Below are positions 33,557-41,913 of a stretch of 64,000 bases of DNA, piece after piece (positions within the stretch are counted from its first letter, which is position 1; every line of letters begins with the position of its first letter). The translations under genes and the position numbers were made by a program. Source of the stretch: Motiliproteus sp036960175 (GTDB lineage Bacteria; Pseudomonadota; Gammaproteobacteria; Pseudomonadales; Balneatricaceae); contig JBALWH010000002.1 of NCBI GenBank assembly GCA_036960175.1, forward strand, positions 124,001 to 188,000, in the 5' to 3' direction. The notes beneath the pieces are model-generated. The model was not told the origin of the DNA. It saw only the letters and a list, made by a program, of their open reading frames with translations, and searched no databases.

Positions 33557-33826
33557 TTATGAGCTATTCCTTTAAGACCCTACCGGGCCGTTAATTCTGC
33601 GGTGTATATCTCGCTGCTGAAACCGTTTTTCTATGAGCGGTAATTTTTAATCCCTCCTAAATTAATCTTTGATAACGCTGGCTCTGTACTTCCGATATGG
33701 GAAATCTCGGCGGGATTACTGTAATGTCGTCTTTTTGGTGTCATTAATTTGACTTTTTGTTGGCTTGATGCTTTTCTATCTACTGTGTCTTTGTTTTCGT
33801 CAAAATTTTGATAGGTGGGGGTGGCA
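33557..33826. other. fleQ upstream region
   Basis: This stretch before fleQ has no gene; a minus-strand open frame there has no family match. It holds a FleQ-box-like palindrome at 33740-33753. No clear sigma54 or sigma28 promoter is seen, so a sigma70-type promoter is expected, possibly using the TTGACT that overlaps the palindrome as its -35 element. Confidence 0.5.
33740..33753. promoter_or_regulatory. FleQ-box-like palindrome upstream of fleQ
   Basis: GTCATTAATTTGAC matches the published Pseudomonas FleQ consensus GTCANTAAATTGAC as I recall it at all but one defined position. It lies 74 bp upstream of the fleQ start and overlaps a possible -35 element, which suggests autorepression (inference). 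Confidence 0.65.
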
Positions 33827-35308
33827 GTGAGCGGTCTTGGTAAGATCATTGTGATTGATGATGATGCTTCTCGGCGGCAAATGCTGGGTAGCTTTTTCTC
33901 CTTCATGGAATTTGAATGCCTTACACAGGATTTTGTTACTTGGTTTCAGCAGGATAACGCCAACATATTGACGAAAAGTGAAGCGGTTGTTGTTCTTGGT
34001 AACAGTAATCTTCCTATATCCATCGAAAAACTACTGACCGACTTGCAGGCAGCAGATCCTAATGTCCCGGTAATTACGCTGGGGGATTGGGATGAAACTG
34101 CAGCATTAAATTCGAATTTGAGCTCCATGCTGATTGCCTCGTTGCAGTTGCCTCTTATTAGTACCTCGCTGATTAGCGTGTTACATCAGGCTCAGGTTTA
34201 TCGTCAGCGCCGTCAAAGCGCTAATGGCCAGCTGCAGTTATGGGAAGACCATGCGCGGCTGTTTAACCATTTGGTAGGCGCGAGTAAGCCGATGCAGCAT
34301 GTGCGGGCGATGATGGCGCAGGTGGCTGATCGGGATGTCAGTGTGCTCATTACCGGGGAGTCGGGCACGGGCAAGGAGGTGGTCGCTCGTAACTTGCATC
34401 AATCCTCTTCCCGTAAGAATCAGCCCTTTGTGCCAGTTAACTGCGGTGCTATCCCTGCTGACTTGCTGGAAAGTGAGTTGTTCGGCCATGAAAAGGGCGC
34501 CTTTACCGGTGCCATATCGACCCGCATCGGGCGTTTTGAAATGGCTCATGGCGGCACTCTGTTTCTGGATGAGATCGGTGATATGCCGCTGCCGATGCAG
34601 GTGAAGTTGTTGCGAATTCTGCAGGAACGGCGCTTTGAGCGCGTCGGGGGTAATAAGACGTTGGAAGTGGATGTGCGCATTATTGCCGCCACCCATAAAG
34701 ATCTTGAGATCATGATTGAGCACAACACCTTTCGTGAGGATCTGTACTATCGCCTTAATGTATTCCCCATTGAAATGCCTGCCTTGCGGGAGCGTGCAGA
34801 CGATCTACCGTTACTACTGAATGAGCTGTTGCGGCGGGCTGATGTCAGTGGCTTGGGTAAAATAAAACTGGATCGCTCGGCGCTTGAATCACTTTCACGT
34901 CACCCCTGGCCTGGAAACGTCAGAGAATTGGCGAATTTGGTAGAGCGGCTGGCGATCATGCATCCGGGCGGTATTATTGGTTTTAATGAACTGCCGGCAA
35001 AGTTTCGCCACCTGTCAGAACAGGAGTTGCCGGATTATCTCAACGCCAGTCTCCAGGCCCCGTTGCCTGACGACACGGCTGCTAACGGTTTAGGTCAATT
35101 ATCGTCGCCAAATAATCATCTAGGCTCCACTTCGTTGCCGGTAGAAGGTATTGACCTGAAGGGCTATTTGGCAACCCTGGAGCAACAATTGATGGAGCAG
35201 GCGTTGACAAAATCCGACGGTGTTGTGGCTAGGGCAGCGGATTTGTTGCAGATACGGCGAACCACTCTGGTAGAAAAAATGCGCAAATACGGCATACAGC
35301 GTAAATAA
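33827..35308 (+). CDS. fleQ: FleQ/FlrA-type sigma54-dependent master regulator of flagella
   Basis: This 490-odd-residue enhancer-binding protein would activate the RpoN-dependent flagellar genes. It has an N-terminal receiver-like FleQ domain, an AAA+ domain and a C-terminal Fis-type helix-turn-helix (ARAADLLQIRRTTLVEKMRKYG). The AAA+ domain has Walker A GESGTGKE, the sigma54-contact motif GAFTGA, and Walker B GGTLFLDEIGD. The receiver lacks the phosphoacceptor aspartate: the expected site reads VVVLGNSN, as in FleQ, which answers to c-di-GMP and FleN rather than phosphorylation. Start GTG at 33827 is chosen for its GGGGGTGG site; GTG codons at 33815 and 33821 are alternatives. fleS and fleR follow at once. 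Confidence 0.93.
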   Translation: MSGLGKIIVIDDDASRRQMLGSFFSFMEFECLTQDFVTWFQQDNANILTKSEAVVVLGNSNLPISIEKLLTDLQAADPNVPVITLGDWDETAALNSNLSSMLIASLQLPLISTSLISVLHQAQVYRQRRQSANGQLQLWEDHARLFNHLVGASKPMQHVRAMMAQVADRDVSVLITGESGTGKEVVARNLHQSSSRKNQPFVPVNCGAIPADLLESELFGHEKGAFTGAISTRIGRFEMAHGGTLFLDEIGDMPLPMQVKLLRILQERRFERVGGNKTLEVDVRIIAATHKDLEIMIEHNTFREDLYYRLNVFPIEMPALRERADDLPLLLNELLRRADVSGLGKIKLDRSALESLSRHPWPGNVRELANLVERLAIMHPGGIIGFNELPAKFRHLSEQELPDYLNASLQAPLPDDTAANGLGQLSSPNNHLGSTSLPVEGIDLKGYLATLEQQLMEQALTKSDGVVARAADLLQIRRTTLVEKMRKYGIQRK

Positions 35309-35311
35309 CTC

Positions 35312-36553
35312 ATGAGCAGAAAAGATAAAGAGCTGGACCTCAGCAAGCTTGATGACCCTAGTAAATTGGCGGAAGACCCTCAGCAATTGGCGGAAGCCTT
35401 TCGCCAGTTTAATGAAATGTCGGAACAGTTAGCCGCCTCTTATGCGGATCTGGAACATCAGGTCGAGCACCTGACCCAAGAACTTCAGCGTTCCAATGAG
35501 CAGCGTGAGCGGGAGCTGAGTGAAAAAGAACGAGTGACTCGTCGTCTAGAGAGTCTGCTGCAGTTGCTGCCTGCCGGCATCCTGGTGCTGGATAGCCGCG
35601 GGCGGGTGCATGAGTGTAATCGTGCTGCAGAGGAGTTGCTCGGCAAACCGCTGCTGGAGCAATCCTGGATTAGCGTTATCCAGCGTAGTTTTTCGCCTCG
35701 GGCAGATGATGGTCACGAAGTCTCCCTCAAAGATGGGCGCCGGGTGAATCTGGCCACCCGTTCTCTGGAAGGTGAGCCAGGGCAGATCATTATGCTGACG
35801 GACCTGACTGAAACCCGTCGGCTGCAGGATAGTCTCGGTCACCTGCAACGACTCTCGTCCATGGGGCGGATGATGGCCTCTCTGGCTCATCAGATCCGCA
35901 CGCCTTTGTCGGCGGCTATGTTATATAGCTCGCACTTGACCAAGGAAAATCTGTCTACCGAGCAGCGCATCCGTTTTGCCAGCAAGGTAAAGGGTCGGCT
36001 GAGTTCGCTGGAACAGCAGGTGCGGGATATGCTGATCTTCGCCCGCAGCGAAACTAAACTGACGGATTTGGTCAGTAGCGAACAGTTGTTTCGGGCTATT
36101 GAAGACGCCCTTGATGTGCCGCTGGCGAATGCCGATGCTGATGCCGACTATTTCAATGAAACTCCTGCGGTGATGATGCAGTGTAATCTGGAATCTCTGG
36201 TGGGGGCCTTTGTGAATCTGGTGGAAAATGCCTTGCAGGCCTCCAGCGGCGATGCAGCACTGGTTGTACGCAGCCGTTTTCAAGAAGAGGGTTTTCTTTT
36301 GTTGATGGTTGAAGATCAGGGGCCGGGTATGGATTTCGACGAACTGGTCCGGGTACAGGAACCCTTTTATACCACCAAATCCCAAGGCACCGGTTTAGGT
36401 TTGGCCGTGGCTCAGGTTATCGCCCGCGCTCATCATGGTCAGTTCGACATTAAATCAGCGCCGGAAATCGGTACTCAGGCAGGCTTTAAGCTGCCCTATA
36501 TCACGGCACCCCATAACCAACAGAAAGTGGACCTGGAGCAGGCAGATGACTAA
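35312..36553 (+). CDS. fleS: FleS/FlrB-type sensor histidine kinase
   Basis: This 413-residue cytoplasmic kinase has no membrane segments. It has an N-terminal coiled segment (about residues 25-85), a PAS domain (about 88-170: LLPAGILVLDSRGRVHECNRAAEELLG) and a HisKA domain with the phosphorylated H193 in SLAHQIRTPLSAAM. The HATPase domain (VNLVENALQASSG, DQGPGMDF, GTGLGLAVAQ) completes it. It should phosphorylate FleR, whose gene overlaps its end by 8 bp. It starts 3 bp after the fleQ stop, so all three genes form one operon. Confidence 0.94.
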   Translation: MSRKDKELDLSKLDDPSKLAEDPQQLAEAFRQFNEMSEQLAASYADLEHQVEHLTQELQRSNEQRERELSEKERVTRRLESLLQLLPAGILVLDSRGRVHECNRAAEELLGKPLLEQSWISVIQRSFSPRADDGHEVSLKDGRRVNLATRSLEGEPGQIIMLTDLTETRRLQDSLGHLQRLSSMGRMMASLAHQIRTPLSAAMLYSSHLTKENLSTEQRIRFASKVKGRLSSLEQQVRDMLIFARSETKLTDLVSSEQLFRAIEDALDVPLANADADADYFNETPAVMMQCNLESLVGAFVNLVENALQASSGDAALVVRSRFQEEGFLLLMVEDQGPGMDFDELVRVQEPFYTTKSQGTGLGLAVAQVIARAHHGQFDIKSAPEIGTQAGFKLPYITAPHNQQKVDLEQADD

Positions 36554-37928
36554 AGGCTGTGTACTGGTCGTAGAAGACGATGTCGATCTTCGCGAGGCAC
36601 TTTGCGACACCTTAGAGCTGGAAGGCTTTAGTTATCGTCAGGCAGAATCTGGCGAAAGTGCCTTGGCACAGCTGTCTGAAATGTCAGTGGACATGGTGAT
36701 CACTGACGTCAATATGGGAGGTATGGATGGGCACGAGCTGCTCAAGCAGATCAATCAATTATATCCCTGCATGCCGGTATTGTTGATCACCGCTTACGGG
36801 CAGGTGGATCGAGCCGTTGATGCTATTCGTAACGGTGCTGTCGATTATTTACTTAAGCCCTTTGAGCCGGAGCAGTTGCTGTCTATCGTCTCGCGCTATG
36901 TTACGAGTGCTTTGAACGAAACAAATGCGGTGGAGCCTATTGCTGAAGAGGCTTCCAGTAAACAGCTTTTGCAGCTTGCCCGACGCGTAGCGCAGACCGA
37001 CTCTACGGTGCTGGTTATGGGTGAAAGCGGCACCGGTAAAGAGGTGTTGGCACAATATATACATCGCCATTCCGGTCGCGCTCATAAACCCTTCGTGGCT
37101 ATAAACTGTGCTGCAATTCCTGAAAACATGATGGAAGCAACGCTCTTTGGGCATGAAAAAGGGGCTTTTACCGGTGCCTATTCCAGTATGCCCGGCAAGT
37201 TTGAGCAGGCCGATGGTGGGACTTTGCTGCTGGATGAGATCTCGGAGATGGATCTCAGTCTGCAGGCCAAACTATTGCGGGTATTGCAAGAGCAAGAAGT
37301 GGAACGCATCGGTGGCCGCAAGGTGATTAAGTTGAATGTGCGGGTGCTGGCAACGACTAACCGGGATCTGGCCAGTGAAGTTGCCGCCGGAAATTTCCGT
37401 GAAGATCTTTATTATCGTATTAATATATTTCCCTTGCAGTGGTTGTCGTTGCGCGAGCGTCCAGCGGATTTGATTCCACTGGCCAAGCGTTTGCTGAAGA
37501 TTCATGGGCTGAAAATGAACCGTGGTGTTGTGACCATGGATGCGTCTGCCGAGCAGCAGTTGCTAGCGCATAATTGGCCTGGCAACGTACGGGAGCTAGA
37601 AAACGCGATCCAGCGTTCATTGATATTGCAGCAGGGCTCGGTGATTAGCGCTCAGGATCTGTGTATTCATCCTTCTGCTATTCAGCAGTCCGTTAATCTT
37701 AGCGCGGTGTTGCCGCAGGAGAGTATTGCTGACGACGAGTCGGCCGGGCAGCTAGGCGGTGATCTGAAGCAGCGGGAATATCAATTGATTATTGAAGCCT
37801 TGAAGTCGACTAATGGCAGTCGTAAAGAAGCCGCAGAGAAGCTAGGAATCAGCCCCCGTACTTTGCGCTATAAGCTAGCGCAAATGCGGGAATCGGGTCT
37901 TGATATTGATGCCTTGCTGAAGGGCTGA
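36546..37928 (+). CDS. fleR: FleR/FlrC-type sigma54-dependent response regulator
   Basis: FleR activates the mid-class RpoN flagellar genes, including hook and rod operons. The 460-residue protein has a receiver with phosphoacceptor D54 (MVITDVNMGGMDG), an AAA+ domain (GESGTGKE, GAFTGA, GGTLLLDEISEMD) and a Fis-type helix-turn-helix (SRKEAAEKLGISPRTLRYKLAQM). The ATG at 36546 is chosen because an earlier codon lies deep inside fleS. Likely targets in this window are the sigma54 promoters before flgB and flgF. Confidence 0.94.
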   Translation: MTKGCVLVVEDDVDLREALCDTLELEGFSYRQAESGESALAQLSEMSVDMVITDVNMGGMDGHELLKQINQLYPCMPVLLITAYGQVDRAVDAIRNGAVDYLLKPFEPEQLLSIVSRYVTSALNETNAVEPIAEEASSKQLLQLARRVAQTDSTVLVMGESGTGKEVLAQYIHRHSGRAHKPFVAINCAAIPENMMEATLFGHEKGAFTGAYSSMPGKFEQADGGTLLLDEISEMDLSLQAKLLRVLQEQEVERIGGRKVIKLNVRVLATTNRDLASEVAAGNFREDLYYRINIFPLQWLSLRERPADLIPLAKRLLKIHGLKMNRGVVTMDASAEQQLLAHNWPGNVRELENAIQRSLILQQGSVISAQDLCIHPSAIQQSVNLSAVLPQESIADDESAGQLGGDLKQREYQLIIEALKSTNGSRKEAAEKLGISPRTLRYKLAQMRESGLDIDALLKG

Positions 37929-37969
37929 GTTGACGTGGTTCTATAAAGAGGGGCGTTAACGAGAGTGGT

Positions 37970-38485
37970 TTAAACTCTGGTCCCTGCTTTAGAACCTTCG
38001 CGATCGCTTGTCAGGCGGATAAACATCTCCAGCCAAAGTCTGACTTGGTCAGCGCTTTGGTGTTCGTTAAGGTCTAACATGCTGATGCAATCCTGGCGGC
38101 ATTGTTCTCGCTCAGTTGCGGGTATCGTCGCCATCAGTTCGGCGGCGGGTCTCAGCTTCAGGTCGTATTCTCGATCCATACTCTCGCAGACCCTAGTTAG
38201 CGCCTGTTCCGCCATATCAGGGTCTACGCAGTAGAGGGGGTTGTCTTCCAAATCCAGCTGCAGCTCTTCCATAATCGATTTCGGGCTATGCCCTTCGTGA
38301 ATCAATATATCTGGATCTGTTTCTAAAATATCCCCTTGTTCGTATAACTGGTCTAGCCAGTCTTCGTCCGGGCTGATCAATGATGACTTGATCTCGCCAC
38401 TGCTCAGACTCCAGGCTGCCTCTATGGGGAAGGCATCGTCCTCGTAACTGCTCATTTCAAAAGCTATGATCAACGGGTACTTCAT
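37970..38485 (-). CDS. Unknown protein, possibly a degenerate exonuclease-like (RNase H fold) protein
   Basis: This 171-residue acidic protein is not recognised with certainty. Its first strand region reads LIIAFEMSSYEDDAFPIEAAWSL and is followed by SLISPDEDW and DILIHEGHSPKSI. This resembles the small DEDD-type exonuclease-like family whose equivalent begins D-x-E-A-S-G-L, then P-I-E-x-x-W. Here the leading catalytic Asp appears to be Ala, which would leave it without nuclease activity. It has no signal peptide or membrane helix. It lies on the opposite strand between fleR and acs, at the left edge of the acetate module. Family placement is a guess. Confidence 0.5.
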   Translation of the reverse strand: MKYPLIIAFEMSSYEDDAFPIEAAWSLSSGEIKSSLISPDEDWLDQLYEQGDILETDPDILIHEGHSPKSIMEELQLDLEDNPLYCVDPDMAEQALTRVCESMDREYDLKLRPAAELMATIPATEREQCRQDCISMLDLNEHQSADQVRLWLEMFIRLTSDREGSKAGTRV

Positions 38486-38840
38486 ATCTTCTATACTCTG
38501 TGTTCTGTTGTTTTATACTGGACGTTTAGCCGCTAAACAGGGGGTATTAGTCACTTAGTTTGTTTAAAGTAGACCAATGTCTTACTCCGCGTAGACCAAT
38601 GTCTAATTAAGGCGGTGAGGCCTAATGAGGTTAAATCTACTTCCTAAGCCGAAGATAATAAAGCTGATCCCAGAGAAGGATGCAAGAACGGCAATAATAA
38701 GGGTTATCACCGAGGTCTATTAGGGCATCGGTGACAAGACCCATAACAATAAGAGCCCCCCCCATCCAAGTTGAATTATAACGGTTGGAGGAGGACTCAT
38801 TGGCTATTTCCACAAAAGGATTAATACAAAGGGCATCACC
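38486..38840. other. acs upstream region
   Basis: This 355-bp region holds two identical palindromic boxes (38569-38605), a run of eight C residues at 38756-38763 and the leader of acs. A hydrophobic minus-strand frame overlaps the region but changes frame, so I do not call a gene. The acs promoter itself cannot be pinned down by eye. Confidence 0.5.
38569..38605. promoter_or_regulatory. Tandem GTAGACCAATGTCT boxes upstream of acs
   Basis: GTAGACCAATGTCT occurs exactly at 38569-38582 and 38591-38604, 22 bp apart start to start, close to two helical turns. The second extends to a perfect TAGAC-CAAT-GTCTA inverted repeat. Such paired sites suit a LuxR-type response regulator binding as dimers, and the CrbR-like regulator next door is the obvious candidate (inference). 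Confidence 0.65.
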
Positions 38841-40799
38841 ATGAGCGATATTAAAGTATATCCAGTCAAACCAGAGTTTGCAGCTGGGGCGCATATCAAT
38901 GAAGAAACCTACAATAAGATGTATGCGCAGTCTGTTGACAGTCCCGATGAGTTTTGGGGCGAGCAAGGTAAACGCCTAGACTGGATCAAACCGTATACCA
39001 AGGTTAAAAATACCTCATTCGATCCACATAACGTCGATATCCGTTGGTACGAAGACGGTACACTGAACGCTTCCGCCAACTGTCTTGATCGTCACCTGGA
39101 AACTCGTGGTGATCAGGTTGCCATCATCTGGGAAGGTGACGACCCTAGCGAAGATGAAAAAATCACTTATCGTCAGCTGCATGAGCGCGTATGTCGTTTT
39201 TCTAATGCACTGAAGAATCAGGGTGTGGTCAAGGGTGATGTAGTTACTCTGTATATGCCAATGATTCCTGAAGCCGCTGTTGCCATGTTGGCCTGTGCCC
39301 GTATCGGTGCGGTTCACTCTATCGTTTTTGGTGGTTTCTCTGCAGACGCATTGGCAAGTCGTATTGTTGGCGCTAACTCCAAGATTGTTGTTACCTCTGA
39401 CTTCTCTCTGCGTGGTGGTAAGGTTGTTCCTCTTAAGGCTAACGTTGACGAGGCTCTGACCAATCCTGCTGCTGCCAAGTGTATTGACAGCGTTGTTGTA
39501 GTAAAGCGTACCGGCGATGATCTGGCCTGGCACGATCACCGTGATGTCTGGTTTGACGAGATCTGTGCTGCAGCTTCTACTGACTGCCCTGCAGAAGAAA
39601 TGAATGCTGAAGATCCGCTGTTTATTCTTTACACGTCTGGCTCAACCGGTCAGCCAAAAGGTTTGAAGCACACTACGGGTGGTTACATGGTTTACGCAGC
39701 CATGACTCACGAGTATGTATTCGATTATAAAGATGGCGATGTCTACTGGTGTACTGCTGATGTGGGTTGGGTAACTGGCCACAGCTACATCGTATACGGA
39801 CCTCTGGCTAACGGCGCTACCACCCTGATGTTTGAAGGTGTGCCTAACTACCCTGACAATTCTCGTTTTGGCCGTGTCATTGAGAAGCACAAGGTCAACC
39901 AATTCTATACCGCTCCTACGGCTATTCGTGCACTAATGCAGCAGGGCGAAGATGTATTGGGTAATGCCGATCTGTCTACTCTGCGTGTTCTGGGATCAGT
40001 TGGTGAGCCAATTAACCCGGAAGCATGGGATTGGTATCACCGTATTGTTGGTACTAAAAACTGCCCGATTGTTGATACCTGGTGGCAAACAGAGACCGGC
40101 GGCATCATGATCGTACCTCTACCGGGTGCGACTGCGGCTAAGCCTGGTTCTGCCACTCGTCCTTTCTTCGGCGTACAACCTGCGTTGTTGGATGGCGAAG
40201 GTGTACCTCAGGAAGGTGTTGCCGATGGTAACCTAGTAATTACCGACTCCTGGCCTGCTCAGGCGCGCTCTATCTGGGGTGATCATGAGCGCTTTACCCA
40301 GACGTACTTCTCAACCTTTAAAGGCGTCTACACCACCGGTGACGGAGCTCGTCGTGATGAAGATGGTTATTACTGGATCACGGGACGTGTGGACGATGTA
40401 ATCAACGTATCTGGTCACCGTATGGGTACGGCTGAAGTTGAGTCTGCACTGGTTGCGCACAAAGCTGTTGCGGAAGCTGCCGTTGTGGGTTATCCCCATG
40501 AAATAAAAGGTCAAGGCATCTACGTTTACGTGACTCTGCAGTCTGGTTTCGAAGCTTCTGATGAGTTGCTGAAAGAGCTGCGTACTTGGGTTCGTTCTGA
40601 GATTGGTCCCATAGCCTCTCCAGACCTGATCCAATTTGCGCCGGGTCTGCCTAAAACTCGCTCTGGTAAAATCATGCGTCGTATCTTGCGTAAGGTTGCT
40701 GAGGATGATTTTGATGCTTTGGGTGATACCTCAACCCTGGCTGATCCTAGCGTAGTCGATGATCTGATTGAAAATCGTTGTAACCGCAGTAAAAGCTAA
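38841..40799 (+). CDS. acs: Acetyl-CoA synthetase
   Basis: Acs converts acetate, ATP and CoA to acetyl-CoA, AMP and pyrophosphate for acetate scavenging. The 652-residue protein is full length. It has the ATP-binding motif YTSGSTGQPKGLKHTTGGYM, the WWQTETGG motif, YYWITGRVDDVINVSGHR, and the C-terminal lysine K610 in PKTRSGKIMRRIL, the residue that is acetylated for control in this family. Next to it are a CrbR/CrbS-type acetate-sensing pair and a symporter that may bring in its substrate. A terminator follows 115 bp downstream. Confidence 0.97.
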   Translation: MSDIKVYPVKPEFAAGAHINEETYNKMYAQSVDSPDEFWGEQGKRLDWIKPYTKVKNTSFDPHNVDIRWYEDGTLNASANCLDRHLETRGDQVAIIWEGDDPSEDEKITYRQLHERVCRFSNALKNQGVVKGDVVTLYMPMIPEAAVAMLACARIGAVHSIVFGGFSADALASRIVGANSKIVVTSDFSLRGGKVVPLKANVDEALTNPAAAKCIDSVVVVKRTGDDLAWHDHRDVWFDEICAAASTDCPAEEMNAEDPLFILYTSGSTGQPKGLKHTTGGYMVYAAMTHEYVFDYKDGDVYWCTADVGWVTGHSYIVYGPLANGATTLMFEGVPNYPDNSRFGRVIEKHKVNQFYTAPTAIRALMQQGEDVLGNADLSTLRVLGSVGEPINPEAWDWYHRIVGTKNCPIVDTWWQTETGGIMIVPLPGATAAKPGSATRPFFGVQPALLDGEGVPQEGVADGNLVITDSWPAQARSIWGDHERFTQTYFSTFKGVYTTGDGARRDEDGYYWITGRVDDVINVSGHRMGTAEVESALVAHKAVAEAAVVGYPHEIKGQGIYVYVTLQSGFEASDELLKELRTWVRSEIGPIASPDLIQFAPGLPKTRSGKIMRRILRKVAEDDFDALGDTSTLADPSVVDDLIENRCNRSKS

Positions 40800-40913
40800 C
40801 CACTGCGTTATTTGCGCGGCAGCGACCTGATGTTGGGTCTCTGTCGTGATCTGATTTGGTCCGAAAGGCGTTATCCTCTGGCTCAGAGATAATTCCAGTC
40901 GTCCCTATCTATG

Positions 40914-40954
40914 AAAACTCCCCTTAGTTCTTTACACTGTGGGGAGTTTTTTTT
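40914..40954 (+). terminator. Terminator after acs
   Basis: The stem AAAACTCCCC/GGGGAGTTTT with a 17-nt loop is followed by a run of T residues. Confidence 0.85.
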
Positions 40955-41040
40955 GAAGGGCTTTTGCTTCCAATGGGTTAGTCCATATGTGGCAGTTCGT
41001 ATTAGCGCTTCTTATCATAGAACGGCGAGGGAGTTAACGG

Positions 41041-41706
41041 ATGCAACTGGCACAGAAAATTATTATTGCCGACGACCACCCGCTATTTAGGGCCGCCTTG
41101 AAACAGGCGGTTACCCAGGCAGTCCCTGATGTAGAGGTCATTGAGTATGACTCTCTGACGGCTTTGCAGGAAACTGTAAGCAACCATAAAGATGCTGATC
41201 TTGTTCTTTTAGACCTTCATATGCCCGGCACCAACGGCTTCACAGGCTTAGTGTACCTACGCGGGCAGAACCCCAGTATGCCGGTAGTCGTGGTTTCCGG
41301 CAGTGAGGAGCCGCGAGTCATGAAGCGCGCGATTGAATATGGGGCCTCTGGATTTATTCCCAAGTCGGCCCCGCTAGATGTTATTTCTGCGGCCATAATC
41401 TCTGTGTTGGAAGGTGAGGTGTGGTTGCCACAGGAAGTGGCAGACAGCGGTGACGACGTCACTGATGAGGATGCTGAATTTGCCGCTAAGGTGGCTTCTC
41501 TTACGCCGCAGCAGTTTCGAGTGTTAATGATGTTGACAGAAGGTCTGCTGAATAAACAGATAGCCTATGAGCTCAGTGTCAGTGAAGCCACTATTAAAGC
41601 TCATGTGACCGCCATTCTTCGAAAGCTGGGTGTGCACAGTCGCACTCAGGCTGTTATTGAGGCTAGTCGTTTGGGTGTTGAGGCACCTAAAACTGAAATG
41701 AGCTGA
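41041..41706 (+). CDS. crbR: LuxR-type response regulator, CrbR/ErdR family
   Basis: This 221-residue regulator has a receiver domain (about residues 1-125) with the acidic pair in IIADDHP and phosphoacceptor D58 in VLLDLHMPG. The C-terminal LuxR helix-turn-helix (about 148-210) reads LTPQQFRVLMMLTEGLLNKQIAYELSVSEATIKAHV in two segments. In Vibrio and Pseudomonas the equivalent protein (CrbR, ErdR) switches on acs in response to acetate. Its gene lies between acs and a CrbS-like kinase, which strongly supports that role. The tandem boxes upstream of acs are its likely target. Confidence 0.88.
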   Translation: MQLAQKIIIADDHPLFRAALKQAVTQAVPDVEVIEYDSLTALQETVSNHKDADLVLLDLHMPGTNGFTGLVYLRGQNPSMPVVVVSGSEEPRVMKRAIEYGASGFIPKSAPLDVISAAIISVLEGEVWLPQEVADSGDDVTDEDAEFAAKVASLTPQQFRVLMMLTEGLLNKQIAYELSVSEATIKAHVTAILRKLGVHSRTQAVIEASRLGVEAPKTEMS

Positions 41707-41725
41707 TATACAGCAGCGTAATTCT

Positions 41726-41760
41726 AAACCGGGCGGCGTTGACACCGACCCGGTTTTTTT
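41726..41760 (+). terminator. Terminator after crbR
   Basis: The stem AACCGGG/CCCGGTT with a 15-nt loop is followed by seven T residues. Confidence 0.85.
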
Positions 41761-41913
41761 ATGCCCGGCACAAAACTGCTCCTGCGTTTTGCCGCATTTC
41801 CCACGTCCCTGTGGGTTATATGCCGAAAGGAGGCAGGAAGGGCGTTTTGGCGACTCAGCCATAAAGTCTAACGGTTTCCCTGATTAGGCTATGGGCGAAT
41901 GGATATCTTGCCG

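Noticed and set aside
33631..33906. 91-residue minus-strand frame upstream of fleQ
   Set aside because: It overlaps the fleQ start and promoter region and shows no family pattern.
38637..38966. 109-residue minus-strand frame covering the acs upstream region and acs start
   Set aside because: It overlaps the well-supported acs N-terminus and its hydrophobic part switches frame; it is noted only as a possible broken gene.
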